From Saururus chinensis (Eukaryota; Streptophyta; Magnoliopsida; Piperales; Saururaceae), in assembly GCA_035235625.1 (NCBI GenBank), contig CP141143.1:6368501-6432500 (forward strand): a DNA stretch of 64,000 nt, read 5' to 3'. Both the position numbers and the translations under genes were made by a program. Position 1 is the first letter of the stretch; every line of letters begins with the position of its first letter. Below, piece after piece: positions 37,501 through 48,284 of the stretch. The notes beneath the pieces are model-generated. The model ran no database searches. It was not told the origin of the DNA and was given only the letters and a program-made list of their open reading frames with translations.

Positions 37501-37762
37501 GAGCCTAGAGTAGGCTATGGATTAATGTAGTATGTGGGTTGAGACTTCAATTTATCTTAGAGTTAAAGTAACTCCTTTTAAATTCTACTCATTTACTCTT
37601 GCTCAAAGTGGTGCATTTACTCCGTAAAGTTTTAGATCGCCTATGCTTCAGGCATAAGTCTTCCGCTAAATCACTTTTTCTTCAATCTCCTCGTCGCCCC
37701 CACATGCTTGACAGTCCCCTGGACCGGGTTCGGCTTGGGTCAGGCAGCGTCGGGGTGTGACA
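34517..37762 (+). mobile_element. Solo LTR (family D), TSD ACAAG
   Basis: Begins TATAAGGACTC (TGTAAGATCCC in the other copy) and ends CGGGGTGTGACA. A perfect 5-bp TSD ACAAG flanks it (34512-34516 and 37763-37767). It aligns with 16618-20147 throughout, including the GGACCCCCTGTGGG region. Direct repeats with ATGTATGTTAGAGATACATCTC occur three times at 37035-37180. No internal coding region is present. Confidence 0.85.
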
Positions 37763-38262
37763 ACAAGTGCTGAGGTGTGATGTAATTAGGCTTGTAGGTC
37801 ACGATACGAGGAGCAGTTCAATAGCGTGTAAGGGTAGGACTTATTTTACCCCTTAATTAGGTGGTCCATTTGCGGGGTCTATATTCCAGTGGCTTAACGC
37901 AGAAGACTCCTTCAAAACACAAATATTAACAAATGGCCATGCAGTTATCAGATGAGTAACGTCAGCTGGGACCAACTACGGGCTATGACTGACCATTACA
38001 TTAATGGTTTTTAAACTAGTTGTTGCTTGTAAAATGTTAAGTAGAAAACGCTACGCGCGACGATCCCAGTCTTGTCCACACAAAGTTGTTCAATATTCAA
38101 TAAAACTAATAAGTCAAAGTAAACACACAAAATTGTTCAATATTCAATAAAACTAATAAATCAAAGTAAACATCCATGAGGCTGAATTGTCAAACATTGA
38201 ATCTTTGGAGGGAGGGAGTAGCAACTTGGACTTATTCGATCTCTTACTTTAACCTCGACTTA
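37763..38262. other. Intergenic, nothing recognised
   Basis: Noncoding. A direct repeat of about 40 bp with TGTTCAATATTCAATAAAACTAATAA occurs twice at 38085-38165. Confidence 0.5.
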
Positions 38263-38807
38263 GGGGTTGTTTGGATATTAAATTAATTCAGTAGCGAATT
38301 AATTTAGTAGTGAATTAATTCAAAAAATTTACCGTCGAATGTGAATTATGTTTAGTAAGAGAATTTGTTAAAATAAATTCAGATGTTGCGTCAAACCCAA
38401 CTTTAAAACTCTAAACTAATATAACTCTCTTTGTCGAACTAGGATGTATATATTTTTTTATACCATTACACTTCTAAATTTGAGCTCTATCAGACAAGAT
38501 CCCACAAGGGTAGGTAATTTTAAACTTTCAAAGTGGGCCCTACCTATATGACACATTTTTCGAGGCTCAAATCGATATGAAAGATAAACACTGAAAAATA
38601 ATAAAATATGTAATTTTTAAAATAGGGATTAGAAGATTGAATCACTGATTTAGGCCGATTCAGGCTTGAAATGGCCTGAATCTAACTTCAGTATTAAATT
38701 TTTAATACTGTGCAATTTTTATACACAAATAGGATTTTTAAAAATTCAGTACTAAATTGAGGCTGAATCGACTGAATCTTTTGACGATTCAATACCCAAA
38801 CAGCCCC
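38263..38807. mobile_element. Tourist/PIF-type MITE, 545 bp, TSD TTA
   Basis: Starts GGGGTTGTTTGGATATT and ends AATACCCAAACAGCCCC, inverted repeats typical of PIF/Harbinger MITEs, with TTA on both sides (38260-38262 and 38808-38810). Subterminal AATTCAG/CTGAATC words recur in both orientations. It lies about 600 bp upstream of the GLR start codon, within possible promoter range. Confidence 0.85.
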
Positions 38808-39278
38808 TTAGACAAGACAAATATAAAATTGAGATTCTCAGTTTCCCAAGCTGTCTTTGCTATTGAATCAAAGAATCATCGACTAGACAAACTAACACAT
38901 TTCTTGTCATTGACCCAGTACCTCCGAGGAGTCCGATCCACAAGTCCATTATTCCACGAGAAAGCCTGTTAACACTTAGGCCCGGTTGCTTGGCAATCAA
39001 AGAAAGTTTTCAGAAGAAAAAAAATATCTCATTACCCAGTTTTCGTCATTACTTGTATTATGTTTTTGCTTTTTGGGTATATGTCAGGACCAAACAAATT
39101 CTCCCACTTCCACTTCCACTTCCAACCCTCATCAGTCGTTTTAACCCAGCTGGCCTGATGGATACCGTATTAACAAATTTCCCAGTCGTATTAACAAATT
39201 TTCTTTCCGTGTCTGGTATTCGTGGTCAAGGGGCCCAGGGTCATACTAAAGAGAAGGATTCTAGGTGAGATGACGTTG

Positions 39279-39290
39279 TATATATATAAA
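39279..39290 (+). promoter_or_regulatory. Putative TATA box of the GLR gene
   Basis: TATATATATAAA about 120 bp upstream of the ATG at 39408, followed by a pyrimidine-rich leader (CTCATCTCTCCTCTTATCTC), a common plant 5' UTR pattern. Confidence 0.55.
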
Positions 39291-39407
39291 CACAAGTTGT
39301 CCGTGACTTTGTGACCTTAAACTCATCTCTCCTCTTATCTCATCTGCCACTTCCAATTGTTGGTTTCCTCCTCTTCTTCCCCGCATAAATTAAAAACATA
39401 AAAAATC

Positions 39408-39699
39408 ATGAGACAAACTATTTGGTCTCACACGAGGAGCCCAACTGAGCTATGCTCTCGGTTATTCCTTTTTAGCCACCTTTTTCTTCTCCTCGCCGTA
39501 AGACTTGTAAATGCAAAGAGCAACGAGACCTTGGTCGACGTCGGAGTAGTGCTCGATTTCGAAACATGGGTTGGAAAAATGAGCTGGAGCTGCATCACCA
39601 TGGCGCATTCCGACTTCTACGCCACCCACAATTACACCACAAGGCTAGTCCTCCACCGGAGGGACTCCAAGAATGACACTGTTGGAGCTGCATCTGCAG
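39408..39699 (+). CDS. GLR: GLR exon 1
   Basis: Codes for the signal peptide (LFLFSHLFLLLAVRLVNA) and the start of the ATD (VDVGVVLDF, TRLVLHRRDSKND). The start is the ATG at 39408, matching the placement of the ATG in the antisense paralogue. It ends in phase 1 at GCAG|GTAGAG. Confidence 0.85.
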
Positions 39700-40920
39700 G
39701 TAGAGACCTTATTTACCTCTCTAATTTCCTTAAACCATACATCTTGTTCATGCAACACGAAGGCTCAGACCTTTAGTTGTGACAAGAAAAAGCTTTGCGT
39801 TATAGTTATCTTGTTCTAACACTTCATAATGTGTTTACACTTAATCTCTTTGAGTATCGTACATAAAAAAAATGCCTTAGAACACCTTACACATATGGTA
39901 AGCCGTTCTTTCTCCAAGAAAGATAACTTTTCCAGAGAGACAGTACTGGTGAAAGCTGCCTCCACTAAACCGGTATTTCTGGCCTCTTCGTCTTTGCTTA
40001 TTGCTCCTATCATATAACCAGTTGGCATAGAAAACTAAAATTGAATTTAAATAAATTACTGTAGAGAATCATATGTTAACTTGTTAAGTTGAATCTTTTC
40101 TGCTCTGTATTTTTCCATTTAGTTTTATCACAATTTTCTTATGTTTGCACCTAGTTCCTTACTCATTAAATTCCAATCCTTCTGAAACAATGAAATTTTT
40201 AAACAAATGCTGCAGTGTACTCTCAAGAGTTGAATATTTATTCCTGATAATGAAATTTGTTTCTTGATTTATACCTCTTTTATAAATTCTAATAATTTGC
40301 TTTCCTTTATCTCCATATAATTTTAATATTAACGAGGTCAGATGTTAGTACTCTCGTTAATTTTAGGTTCTGCTCTTGGCATGATCTGTATTTCGTTTCT
40401 TATTAGGGGTGTCAACCCCCAAGGAGGGTTGATCTTTGTTTGAGGCGCTCTTTATTTGAGGCTATAGCGTCTGGTTTTTTAGAGTTGAAAAGAACATCCA
40501 TGTGATTGCTCACAAAAAAAAAAAAATCGGTGTCCATGTTATCTAGTCTTTTAGTTCACAATCGCTGTTCTGCTGTGTTTACTGGGCATGGCAGTATTCT
40601 GCTTTTCTTTCTTCTTGCTTTGCTCTGTTTTAGCCTTTAATTTTAGTCGTTTTATTTTGTTTTGAGTAAAAGTTTATAGTACAACAGCCATAGGACTCCG
40701 AGGTGCAATCTTAATGTAGTAACGACGACTTGCATGTGGAGACAAAAAAGATGAGGAGAAAAAAATGGCCATCTCTAATGCAATCCCCAATCGTCTCTAA
40801 CGCAATTACGAAATAGTTTTTTTACAAATCGTTCTCAAAGTTGTCAGTTAATCTTACTCAAAGTGAGAAGGTCATTATCCGTTTGGTCAATACGAAATTC
40901 ATGCGACTATCTCACCGTAG
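39700..40920 (+). other. GLR intron 1, left part
   Basis: Noncoding, AT-rich; no recognised element. An antisense and a sense frame of 60-70 codons at 39816-40028 are mirror frames without motifs. Confidence 0.5.
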
Positions 40921-41355
40921 TGTCACGACCCTACTCGATGGAAATGTTACCGTGTGGTACTTACAAGGCTTTTCACTCGGCAAGTAAGCCTTTCAAATGC
41001 GACAAGAGTTCTTATTTGGCAAGGCGCTGTGCGGATCACGTGTGAAAGGCCTTATAAAGCAAGAAGTAGGGGGAACGAAAGTGACACATTGCAAAGAAAT
41101 AAATAAACATAAGCATGAAGATGAATTGCATTCACCATCAACGCGTTTACAAACCAATTGGTGCAAAATACAAGAGCCAACCACACAAACACTACCCTCC
41201 CCCTATATAGCATAAAGGATTTTTCGTATATTGCTAGAGTAGCAGCCAAAGTGGTTCTACGGGCATAGTTACATAAAAGTAAATAAAAATACATAAAAAC
41301 ATAAAGAAAAATATTAAAATGTATTTACAAAGGTGTTCGGACCAGGTCAGTGACA
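40921..41355 (-). repeat. 3' LTR of the intronic gypsy element
   Basis: On the + strand it runs from TGTCACGACCC to GGTCAGTGACA. It matches the right LTR along its length, with many single-base differences and a few small indels, so the insertion is not recent. Confidence 0.85.
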
Positions 41356-41372
41356 TTCTCCCCCACTCAATT
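41356..41372 (-). other. Polypurine tract
   Basis: Read on the - strand: GAGTGGGGGAGAA immediately before the TGTCACTGACC start of the 3' LTR. Confidence 0.75.
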
Positions 41373-41375
41373 CTG

Positions 41376-41669
41376 TCAACGTACTCGTTGACGCTGTTTT
41401 TGGAGGTAGGCTTTGCCATGTTGTGTTTGTTGAATGGTGAGGTCGTCTTCGGGCTCCCAGCTATGTGGAAGGCCCCGCCACTTGATGATGAATTCCCATA
41501 CTCGTTCTTTGCCGCAGAGAACTTCGCGATCCGCCAAGACTTCTTCTAAGACTCGAACATCGGAGGTAACCTTTGGGTTACTGCGATCAATCTTGTTTCT
41601 AGAGGGGTTTTCAGCATCGGCATGATATGGCTTGAGACAACTGGCATGGAAGGTTGGGAGGACCTGCAT
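41376..41669 (-). pseudogene. Gypsy integrase tail with chromodomain
   Basis: Encodes VLPTFHASCLKPYHAD, then a chromodomain at about 41430-41545 with VLADREV, WEFIIKWRGLPHSWEPEDDL: the aromatic residues and the WxWEP-like pattern are there. Chromodomains of plant chromoviruses steer integration toward marked chromatin. It is followed by TAG and the polypurine tract. It is in a separate frame from the upstream integrase core. Confidence 0.8.
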
Positions 41670-41906
41670 CTAGGCTGGTAACTGTACTTGATAAGAGGCT
41701 TTCCCGACCTACTTAGTGATGGGGACAGGATCTTCATACTTGCGAACGAGACCACTATGGAGTTGTCGGAATATCTTCAATTGGGCTGGATTCAGTTTGA
41801 CAAAAACCAAATCTCCCACCTTGAATGTGTAAGGCTTCCGGCCTAAGTCAGCCCACTTCTTTGCTCTGCGGGCGGCTTTCTCGAGATAGGCCTTTGCTAT
41901 GTCTGC

Positions 41907-42470
41907 TTAGAGGTGCCAATCCTTTGCTAAGTGGAAGGCCGACAGGCTGTTTCCCACGTATCCAGTCGCTAGAGTAAGCGGTGTTGACAGTTGATGCCCA
42001 ATGGCCAACTCAAAGGGATTATGATTGGTGGCAGAACTCCGTTGGAGGTTATAGGAGAATTGGGCAATATCAAGCAGGTTCACCCAATTCTTTTGATTGG
42101 CACTGATGAAGTGGCGAAGGTACTCTTTGAGGATGACATTGATCCGTTCAGTCTGACCATCTATCTGGGGATGCATGCTAGAGGAGAAATTTAACTTTGA
42201 ACCCAACAGCTTGAATAACTCTGTCCAGAAATGACCGGTGAACCGTGCATCACGGCCACTCACAATGGTTTGCAGTATGCCCCAAAGTTTGACAATATTT
42301 TTGAGGAATAGGTGTGCCGCTTCTTCAGTCGTATAGTGCTTCGACACCAGGATGAAAGTAGCATATTTTGAGAAGCGATTGACCACAACTAAGATCGATC
42401 CATAGCGCTGACCCTTTGTAAAGCAGAGATGAAGTCTAGGGAGACACTCTCCCATGGCCCGTCTGGCACT
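41907..42470 (-). pseudogene. Gypsy integrase core
   Basis: Contains SLDFIS (first catalytic Asp, at about 42440-42455 in an adjacent frame), VVVNRFSKYATF, IVSGRDARFTG and [14 protein letters not shown] (catalytic Glu). In the family the second motif is normally SDRD; here the first Asp of that motif is Gly, so the DDE triad is broken. The rest, to SFNPFELAIGHQLSTPL-like sequence, is open. Confidence 0.85.
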
Positions 42471-42574
42471 GGTAGTGGTTCCAGAAGACTACGCGGTTTG
42501 TCCCGTTCAACCTTATCCTGTTGGCATGTAAGGCAAGTGCGGACATACTCTTCGACATCATCACCCATGTGAGG

Positions 42575-42850
42575 CTAAAAGTACCCGCTTTCCAATAGAG
42601 CCAAGGTACGATGGATACCTGGATGTCCGGCCCACGTTGTGTAATGGCATTCCATAAGGAGATCCTTCCTAAGGTTGTCAACCTTCAGCACGTAAAGGCG
42701 CTTCCCCTTTGTCATTAGTAGTCCATCTTCCACCCAAAACTTGCGAGTTTTTCCCTCAGTGACTTGCTGGAGAAGAGAATGTGTCAGGGTATCTTTATCT
42801 AGTGCAGCCCGAATTTCGAGCATGTAGATCTCTTCTACATTGGCTGACAC
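42575..42850 (-). pseudogene. Gypsy integrase zinc-binding region
   Basis: Reads DGLLMTKGKRLYVLKVDNLR and LLMECHYTTWAGHPGIHRTL, the HH part of the HHCC domain that precedes the integrase core. The CC part (CVRTCLTCQQDK-like) lies in the next frame at about 42510-42550. Confidence 0.75.
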
Positions 42851-42879
42851 GGCCCAACTTATTTAACTCTACGTTGGCA

Positions 42880-43352
42880 AGATTATTAGACTCAGCCTTC
42901 CGGCTCAGAGCATTGTCAACAATGTTGTCCCTGCTAGGTTTGTACTCCAGGGTGAAGTCGAATTCGACAAGGAAATCCTGCCAACAAGCTTGTTTTGGGG
43001 AGAGCTTCTTCTGGGTTTGGAAGTAGCTAGCAACAATATTGGTGGTCTTGATAACGAACCGAGAACCCAACAAATAATGTCGCCAAGTGTGAAGACAATG
43101 AATGATAGCTATCATCTCTTTCTCTTGTATGGTATACCTTCGCTCGATCTCATTCAGTTTGCAACTCTAGAAAGCTACCGGGTGGCCATCCTGAGCCAAA
43201 ACACCTCCGATGGCATAATCAGAGGCATCCGTTTGCATTTCAAACGGTTTCATGTAATCAGGGAGGCGGAGTACAGGGCCTTCAGTCATAGCCTTCTTCA
43301 GCTCAACGAAGGCCATTTGGCATTTCTCCAACCAGCACCAGGGACGGTCCAT
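42880..43352 (-). pseudogene. Gypsy RNase H region
   Basis: Encodes [20 protein letters not shown] (the first catalytic Asp region of RNase H), and farther on LLGSRFVIKT, a decayed TDH motif, and KLSPKQACWQDFLVEFDF with DNIVDNALSR (VADALSR in intact elements). Frames are broken between these pieces. Confidence 0.8.
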
Positions 43353-43473
43353 TTTGAGTAAGTCAATCAGAGGGGTGGCTTTTTGTGAATACCCATGAAT
43401 GAACCGCCGATAGTAATTAGCTAGACCAAGGAAAACTTGTAACTCTCACACCTTAGTCGGGGTTGGCCACTCA

Positions 43474-44130
43474 TCAATTGCGTGAACCTTCGATGTATCC
43501 ATGCGGACTCATCCGCCTCCAATGGTGTGTCCCAAGAATAAGATCTCCTCCTTGGCAAAAAAAACATTTCTCCAACTTGACGTATAACTGATTGTGCCGG
43601 AGGACTTCAAAAACAACCTTCATATGATCAACATGCTCCTCTAAAGTCTTGTTATATATAATAATGTCATCTAAGTAGACAACCACAAATTTATCGAGGA
43701 ACTCACAGAAAATATCGTTCATTAGAGTACAAAATATAGTTGAGGCATTCGTTAGTCCAAAAGGCATGACAAGGAACTCAAAGGCTCCATAGTGGGTAAC
43801 GCAAGTAGTCTTCGCCTCATCCCCCTCAGCAATTCTAACTTGATAGTACCCAGATCGTAGATCCAGCTTCAGGAAGTATCAAGTATCTCCCAATTGATCA
43901 AAGAGGTTTGCAATGAGCGGAAGGGGATATTTGTTCTTCACTGTCAACTTGTTGAGAGCACGGTAATCAATATACAAACGCAAGCTTCCATCATGTTTCT
44001 TTTGGAAGAGGACTGGAGATCTGAAGGGTGCCTTAGCGGAGCGGATGAAACCTACTTCAAGGAGCTGATCAAGTTGTCTTCACAATTCTGCAAGCTCATG
44101 CAGTGCCATTCGATATGGGGCATGAGCTAG
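43474..44130 (-). pseudogene. Gypsy reverse transcriptase
   Basis: Upstream frames give [20 protein letters not shown] and YFLKLDLRSGYYQVRIAEGD; then MPFGLTNAS and VVVYLDDIIIYN, with the YLDD catalytic box at 43666-43677. In-frame stops and shifts separate the pieces. The domain converts element RNA to DNA in intact relatives. Confidence 0.85.
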
Positions 44131-44808
44131 AGGCTTAGCACCTGGTTCTAACTCTATTTGATGATCAATTGCCTTCCTTAGTGGGAGGTGTTTGGGTAGG
44201 GATTTCAGCATCACATCCGCATATCTCGAAAGGACCGCCTTAACTTCTGGGTGAGTAGGTGCATCATCTGGTGATTGATCCTCCATTCGCATGGCTACAA
44301 TGTAAGTGGACTCACCCTTTCTCAAGCCCTTGTCAAGTTGTATGGCTGACAAGTATTCAGTCTCGGGCTTGTCCTTCTGAATGGCTAGTACTATGAACGG
44401 GCTGGATTTGTTGAACATGCATACCGATCCTAGGTGCGGCATTGACACAACACTTGCACCCTGTAGAAAGTCCATCCCAAGGATAATCTGAAAATCATCC
44501 TAGCGAACATCCATAAGATTAATTGTCCTAGACCAACTTTCGATTGTAATGAGAACATCCTTGGCTAACCCAGTAATAGAGTGAGCTTTGGAGTTCATGG
44601 CCTTCATCTGGCTTGAGTCTTTTACCAACTGTAACCCAAGGCGCTTGATCTCATTGTTGGAGATGAAGGTGTGAATAGCTCTAGTGTTAACCATGGCTTG
44701 AGTTGGGACTCCATATAAGCGAATCCCAATATACATCAAACCCTTAACCTGAGAGGGTTTTGTTACATCTTGTCTCTTGAGTGAATTGAGCAATCGTAAT
44801 GCCCTCAT
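44080..44808 (-). pseudogene. Gypsy protease region
   Basis: At about 44650-44690 it reads AMVNTRAIHTFISNNE where the family has a D-T/S-G active site (DTGATHTFI); Asp and Gly are both changed, so protease activity is lost. It continues into ILGMDFLQGASVV, the flap and end of the domain, after a stop at 44500. Confidence 0.75.
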
Positions 44809-44889
44809 TTTTTGTTCTGCATCTTCGTCGCTAGATGCCCTTTCATTAGCAGCTTCAGAATGTGATAGTCGGGCATATAGGGCGTTAAG

Positions 44890-45967
44890 CTCTTTTTTCT
44901 GTGAGCAATCTCGAATAGGGTGCGGACCACCACAAAGGAAACAGGTAAACTTGTGAGGTTGAAATGTTGTGTTGTCTATTCTTTGTCCCTCGCTCTTGTA
45001 AAAAGGTTTCCTCTCGCCTATCTTGCCCTTGCCTTCATCTTGGCCCCCGATGAATGACCCTTAGTCTTTCTGGCCATATTGGTTATCCCTCTGGTTGGTG
45101 GTGTTCTTTTTCGAGCAGCCTTCGTTAGTATAGTCGATAAGGCGCTCTGCTTCTGTAACCGCGGTGGTCAAATCCCTTACACCCCGCCTGTTTAGTTTAG
45201 TCTGAACCCACGGCTTCAGTCCTTCCAAAAAGAAAAATAGCTTATCCTTCTCGGACATGTCACGAATATCTAGCATGAGGGCGGAAAATCGCTTAACATA
45301 TTCCTGAACAGTCTCAGTTTGTTCGTCTAAGGTTTCTCCAAGCAATGAACTCAACATTTTCAAGAAGAAATTGAGTCTTGAGTTGACTCTTCAGCTCCTC
45401 CCATGTCTCAATCCAGACTAGGCCTCTTGTCATCTCATCATACTTAGTCCTCCACCACAGCTTGGCATCATCAGACAAATACATCTTGGCCATAGCCACT
45501 TTTACCTCTTCAGTCTCTAGGTTAATAACCCAAAGGTATTGTTCCATATTAAACAAAAAGTTTTCGAGTTGCTTAGCATCCCTTGCCCTACTGTATGGAG
45601 TGGGCTCTGGCACTTTAGAGCGTCTTTGTCCGCCCATCGCAGTAAGTGGTTCTTGGCGAGCGGCATTGCACATGAGGAGCGACACCTGGGCTGCCAAGCC
45701 ACAAATCTCTTCCTGTAAGGAAGCCGCAAACACTTGCACATCATCACGAAGCTTGTTGATCAGCTCATGATTCTCTGAGCTCAAATCACAGTTCCTTTGC
45801 TCCCATGCTTCTAGGGAGTGAACCCTATCATCCAACTTGTCGAAATTAGTTGCAAGGGATGCTAGTTGCTCCTCCACAACATCCATACGCAACAACATTT
45901 TCGACGTCTTTGTCGGCATGAGGGTGGGCTCTTCCACCCTGCTTGCCTCAACCACCGACTTCGGCAT
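44890..45967 (-). pseudogene. Gypsy gag with zinc knuckle
   Basis: Starts at an ATG 48 nt downstream of the primer-binding site (in element sense). Coiled-coil-like N-terminus, then the capsid-like region WWRTKYDEM and FSALMLDIRDMSEKDKLFFF. A frameshift lies near 45360. A zinc knuckle CFLCGGPHPIRDC is at about 44905-44945. Stops separate it from the rest of gag. Confidence 0.8.
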
Positions 45968-46014
45968 CCATTTTGAAGTTTGATTGAACTAAAAAGGTGA
46001 TCACCTAAACTAAG

Positions 46015-46026
46015 GCTCTGATACCA
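46015..46026 (-). other. Primer-binding site (initiator tRNA-Met)
   Basis: On the - strand TGGTATCAGAGC, complementary to the 3' end of initiator tRNA-Met, 2 nt from the LTR border at 46029. Confidence 0.85.
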
Positions 46027-46028
46027 AC

Positions 46029-46374
46029 TGCCACGGCCCTACTCGATGAAAATGTTACCGTGTGGTACTTGCAAGGCAAGTAAGCCTTTCGAATGCGACA
46101 AGAGTTCTTGTTTGGCAAGGCATTGCGCAGATCACGTGCGAAGGACCTTGCAAAACAAGAGGTAGGGGGAATAAGAGTGACACATTACAAAGAAACAAAT
46201 GAACGCAAGCATGAAGATTGATTGCATTCACTATCAACGCATTTACAAAGCAATTGGTGCAAAACACATAAGCCAACCACACAAACACTACCATCTTCTT
46301 ATATAGCATAAGAGATTTTTCGAATATTACTAAAGTAACAGCTGGAGTAACTCTACGAATATTTTTAAATAAAA

Positions 46375-46436
<62 letters not shown>

Positions 46437-46472
46437 AATATTTATAATATATTTACAAAAGTGTTAAGACCA
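46029..46472 (-). repeat. 5' LTR of the intronic gypsy element
   Basis: On the + strand it starts TGCCACGGCCC. It ends near GACCA at about 46472, shorter than its partner at that end. It contains a (TA)n expansion at 46376-46430 which is absent from the left LTR. Confidence 0.8.
46376..46430. repeat. (TA)n microsatellite
   Basis: About 55 bp of pure TA, inside the right LTR and only about 60 bp upstream of GLR exon 2. Confidence 0.9.
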
Positions 46473-46492
46473 CTATGTACTGTATTGTGCAG

Positions 46493-47771
46493 GTCTGGAC
46501 TTGATGAAAAATGTTCAAGTGAAAGCCATAGTTGGACCGCAAACATCAGCCGAGGCTGCCTTCTTGATAGATATGGGCGACAAATCCCACGTGCCCATCA
46601 TCTCCTTCAGCGCCACTAGTCCTTCTCTGTCCACTCGATCTCCCTACTTCATCCCACGGTTCAAAACGATTCCGCCCAAGTGATGGCCGTCTCGGCCCTC
46701 GTCCGGGCATTCGGGTGGAAGCAGGTGGTTCCCATCTACGAAGACACAGAGTATGGCAATGGCATCATCCCGTATCTCATCGACGCCTTGCAAGCGACCG
46801 ACTCCCGCGTCCCTTACAGGAGCGTCCTGTCTCCCACCTCAACGAACGATCAGATCTTCAAGGAGCTTTACAAGTTGAAGAGTATGCAGACCAGGGTCTT
46901 TGTTGTCCACATGGTTTCATCCCTCAAGTCCCGTCTGTTCTCTGCGGCTAAAGAGATTGGGCTGTTTGATGGTTGTGCATGGATTATAACCGACGGCATA
47001 GCTAATCTCTTGGATTCTATTGATCCTTCCGTAATCGAGTCCATGCAGGGTGTGATAGGGGTCAGACAATACGTGCCCAAGTCCAAAGAGTTAGGAAACT
47101 TCAAGGAGAGATGGAAAAAGAAAATGCTTTCAGAATATACCACCATCGAAGGGAGGGCGCTGAGCGTATTCGGGTTGTGGGCATATGATACAGTATGGGC
47201 CCTTGCTAAGGCTGTTGAAATCGTGGGCGCCTCGAATTCTGACTTCGCAAAGTCTAACTTCGGCGATAACTCAACCGACTTGGCAACTTTGGGTGTTTCG
47301 CTCATGGGGCCGAAACTCCTCAATGCCATATGGCAGACCAGGTTTAGAGGACTTAGTGGTAAATTCAATCTTGTCAATGGACAATTGAAGTCATCAGCTT
47401 ATGAAATCATCAACTTGGTTGGAAAGTCGGAAAGAGTACTTGGGTTTTGGACACCAAAGTTTGGACTTTCTCGTGTATTAGATCCAACTAACAAAACAAT
47501 GTATTCCGATCTCAAGCACGCAATATGGCCTGGAGATACGACTGCGGTTCCGAAAGGTTTGGAGATACTCAAGATAGGTGTTCCAAAGACAAATGGGTCG
47601 TGTGGCTTCGTCAAGGTGGAATATGATCCAAAGACTAAAATTCCCAATGTGACGGGCTTCACAATAGATGTGTTCAACGCTGTATTGAGGGAGTTACCCT
47701 ATGCCCTTCCTCATGATTTTGTTCCCTTTGACGGCACATACGACGATCTTGTTCACCAAGTCTTTCTTCAG
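46493..47771 (+). CDS. GLR: GLR exon 2, with 1-nt deletion
   Basis: ATD and S1 region: LDLMKNVQVKAIVGPQTSAE, HVPIISFSATSPSLS, then after the break MAVSALVRAFGWKQVVPIYE, and near the end FTIDVFNAVLRELPYALPHD with the start of the ligand-binding domain. The reading frame shifts by one base at about 46654-46660: upstream frame reads PYFI, downstream frame TVQNDSAQVMAV, consistent with loss of one base from an Arg codon. Acceptor TGTATTGTGCAG, donor CAG|GTCAGT (phase 0). Confidence 0.85.
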
Positions 47772-47881
47772 GTCAGTTATACTCATCGCACATATATAAA
47801 TTTTATAATAGTTCAAATGATATATTTGCTGGGATATGATTGGGCAGCTGTCTCAATGTTGCTAATGTATTGATTGTACAG

Positions 47882-48194
47882 AAATTTGACGCTGCGGTTG
47901 GGGATATTACAATCCGAGCTAACCGATCATTATCTGTAGATTTCACAATGCCATATACAGAATCAGGTGTGTCAACGATTGTGCCTATCAAGGATGATGA
48001 AAGAAAAAATGCATGGATTTTCGTGAAACCTCTCAGCAGGAATCTCTGGTTGACAAGTGGAGCTGTCTTCATCTGCACGGGCTTCGTGGTGTGGGTTCTC
48101 GAACATCGGATCAATGAGGACTTCCGAGGTTCCCCATCTCACCAAGTGGGCGTCATCTTTTGGTTCTCCTCCTCCACCCTCGTCTTTGCACACA
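47882..48194 (+). CDS. GLR: GLR exon 3 (M1 and pore)
   Basis: Reads KFDAAVGDITIRANRSLSVD, TMPYTESGVSTIVPIKDDE, the M1 segment LTSGAVFICTGFVVWVLEH and the pore region HQVGVIFWFSSSTLVFAH. It ends at CACA|GTTCTG in phase 1; reading through the donor soon stops. Confidence 0.85.
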
Positions 48195-48284
48195 GTTCTG
48201 TACTCCACGAGCCCTTTTCATCAATTTGAATTTCTTTTCAACTTGATACAGATTGGTAACATATTTTTACCCTTATTGTTGCAG

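Larger units (their letters stand above)
40921..46472 (-). mobile_element. Decayed Ty3/gypsy chromovirus in GLR intron 1
   Basis: Two LTRs of about 440 bp (40921-41355 and 46029-46472) flank a leftward gag-pol. Element order on the - strand: 5' LTR, primer-binding site complementary to initiator tRNA-Met, gag with zinc knuckle, protease, reverse transcriptase, RNase H, integrase, chromodomain, polypurine tract, 3' LTR. The chromodomain at the pol end marks a chromovirus. Frames break in gag (near 45360), before the protease and through pol, so it is not autonomous. The right LTR lacks the last few bases of the left one (GGTCAGTGACA), so a TSD cannot be shown. It lies antisense to the host gene, as is common for tolerated intronic insertions. 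Confidence 0.9.

Noticed and set aside
45462-45770. 102-codon + strand frame inside the gypsy gag
   Set aside because: Shadow of the - strand gag frame, which carries the recognisable family motifs.
46868-47377. 169-codon antisense frame across GLR exon 2
   Set aside because: Mirror frame of the real exon; no independent motif or promoter.
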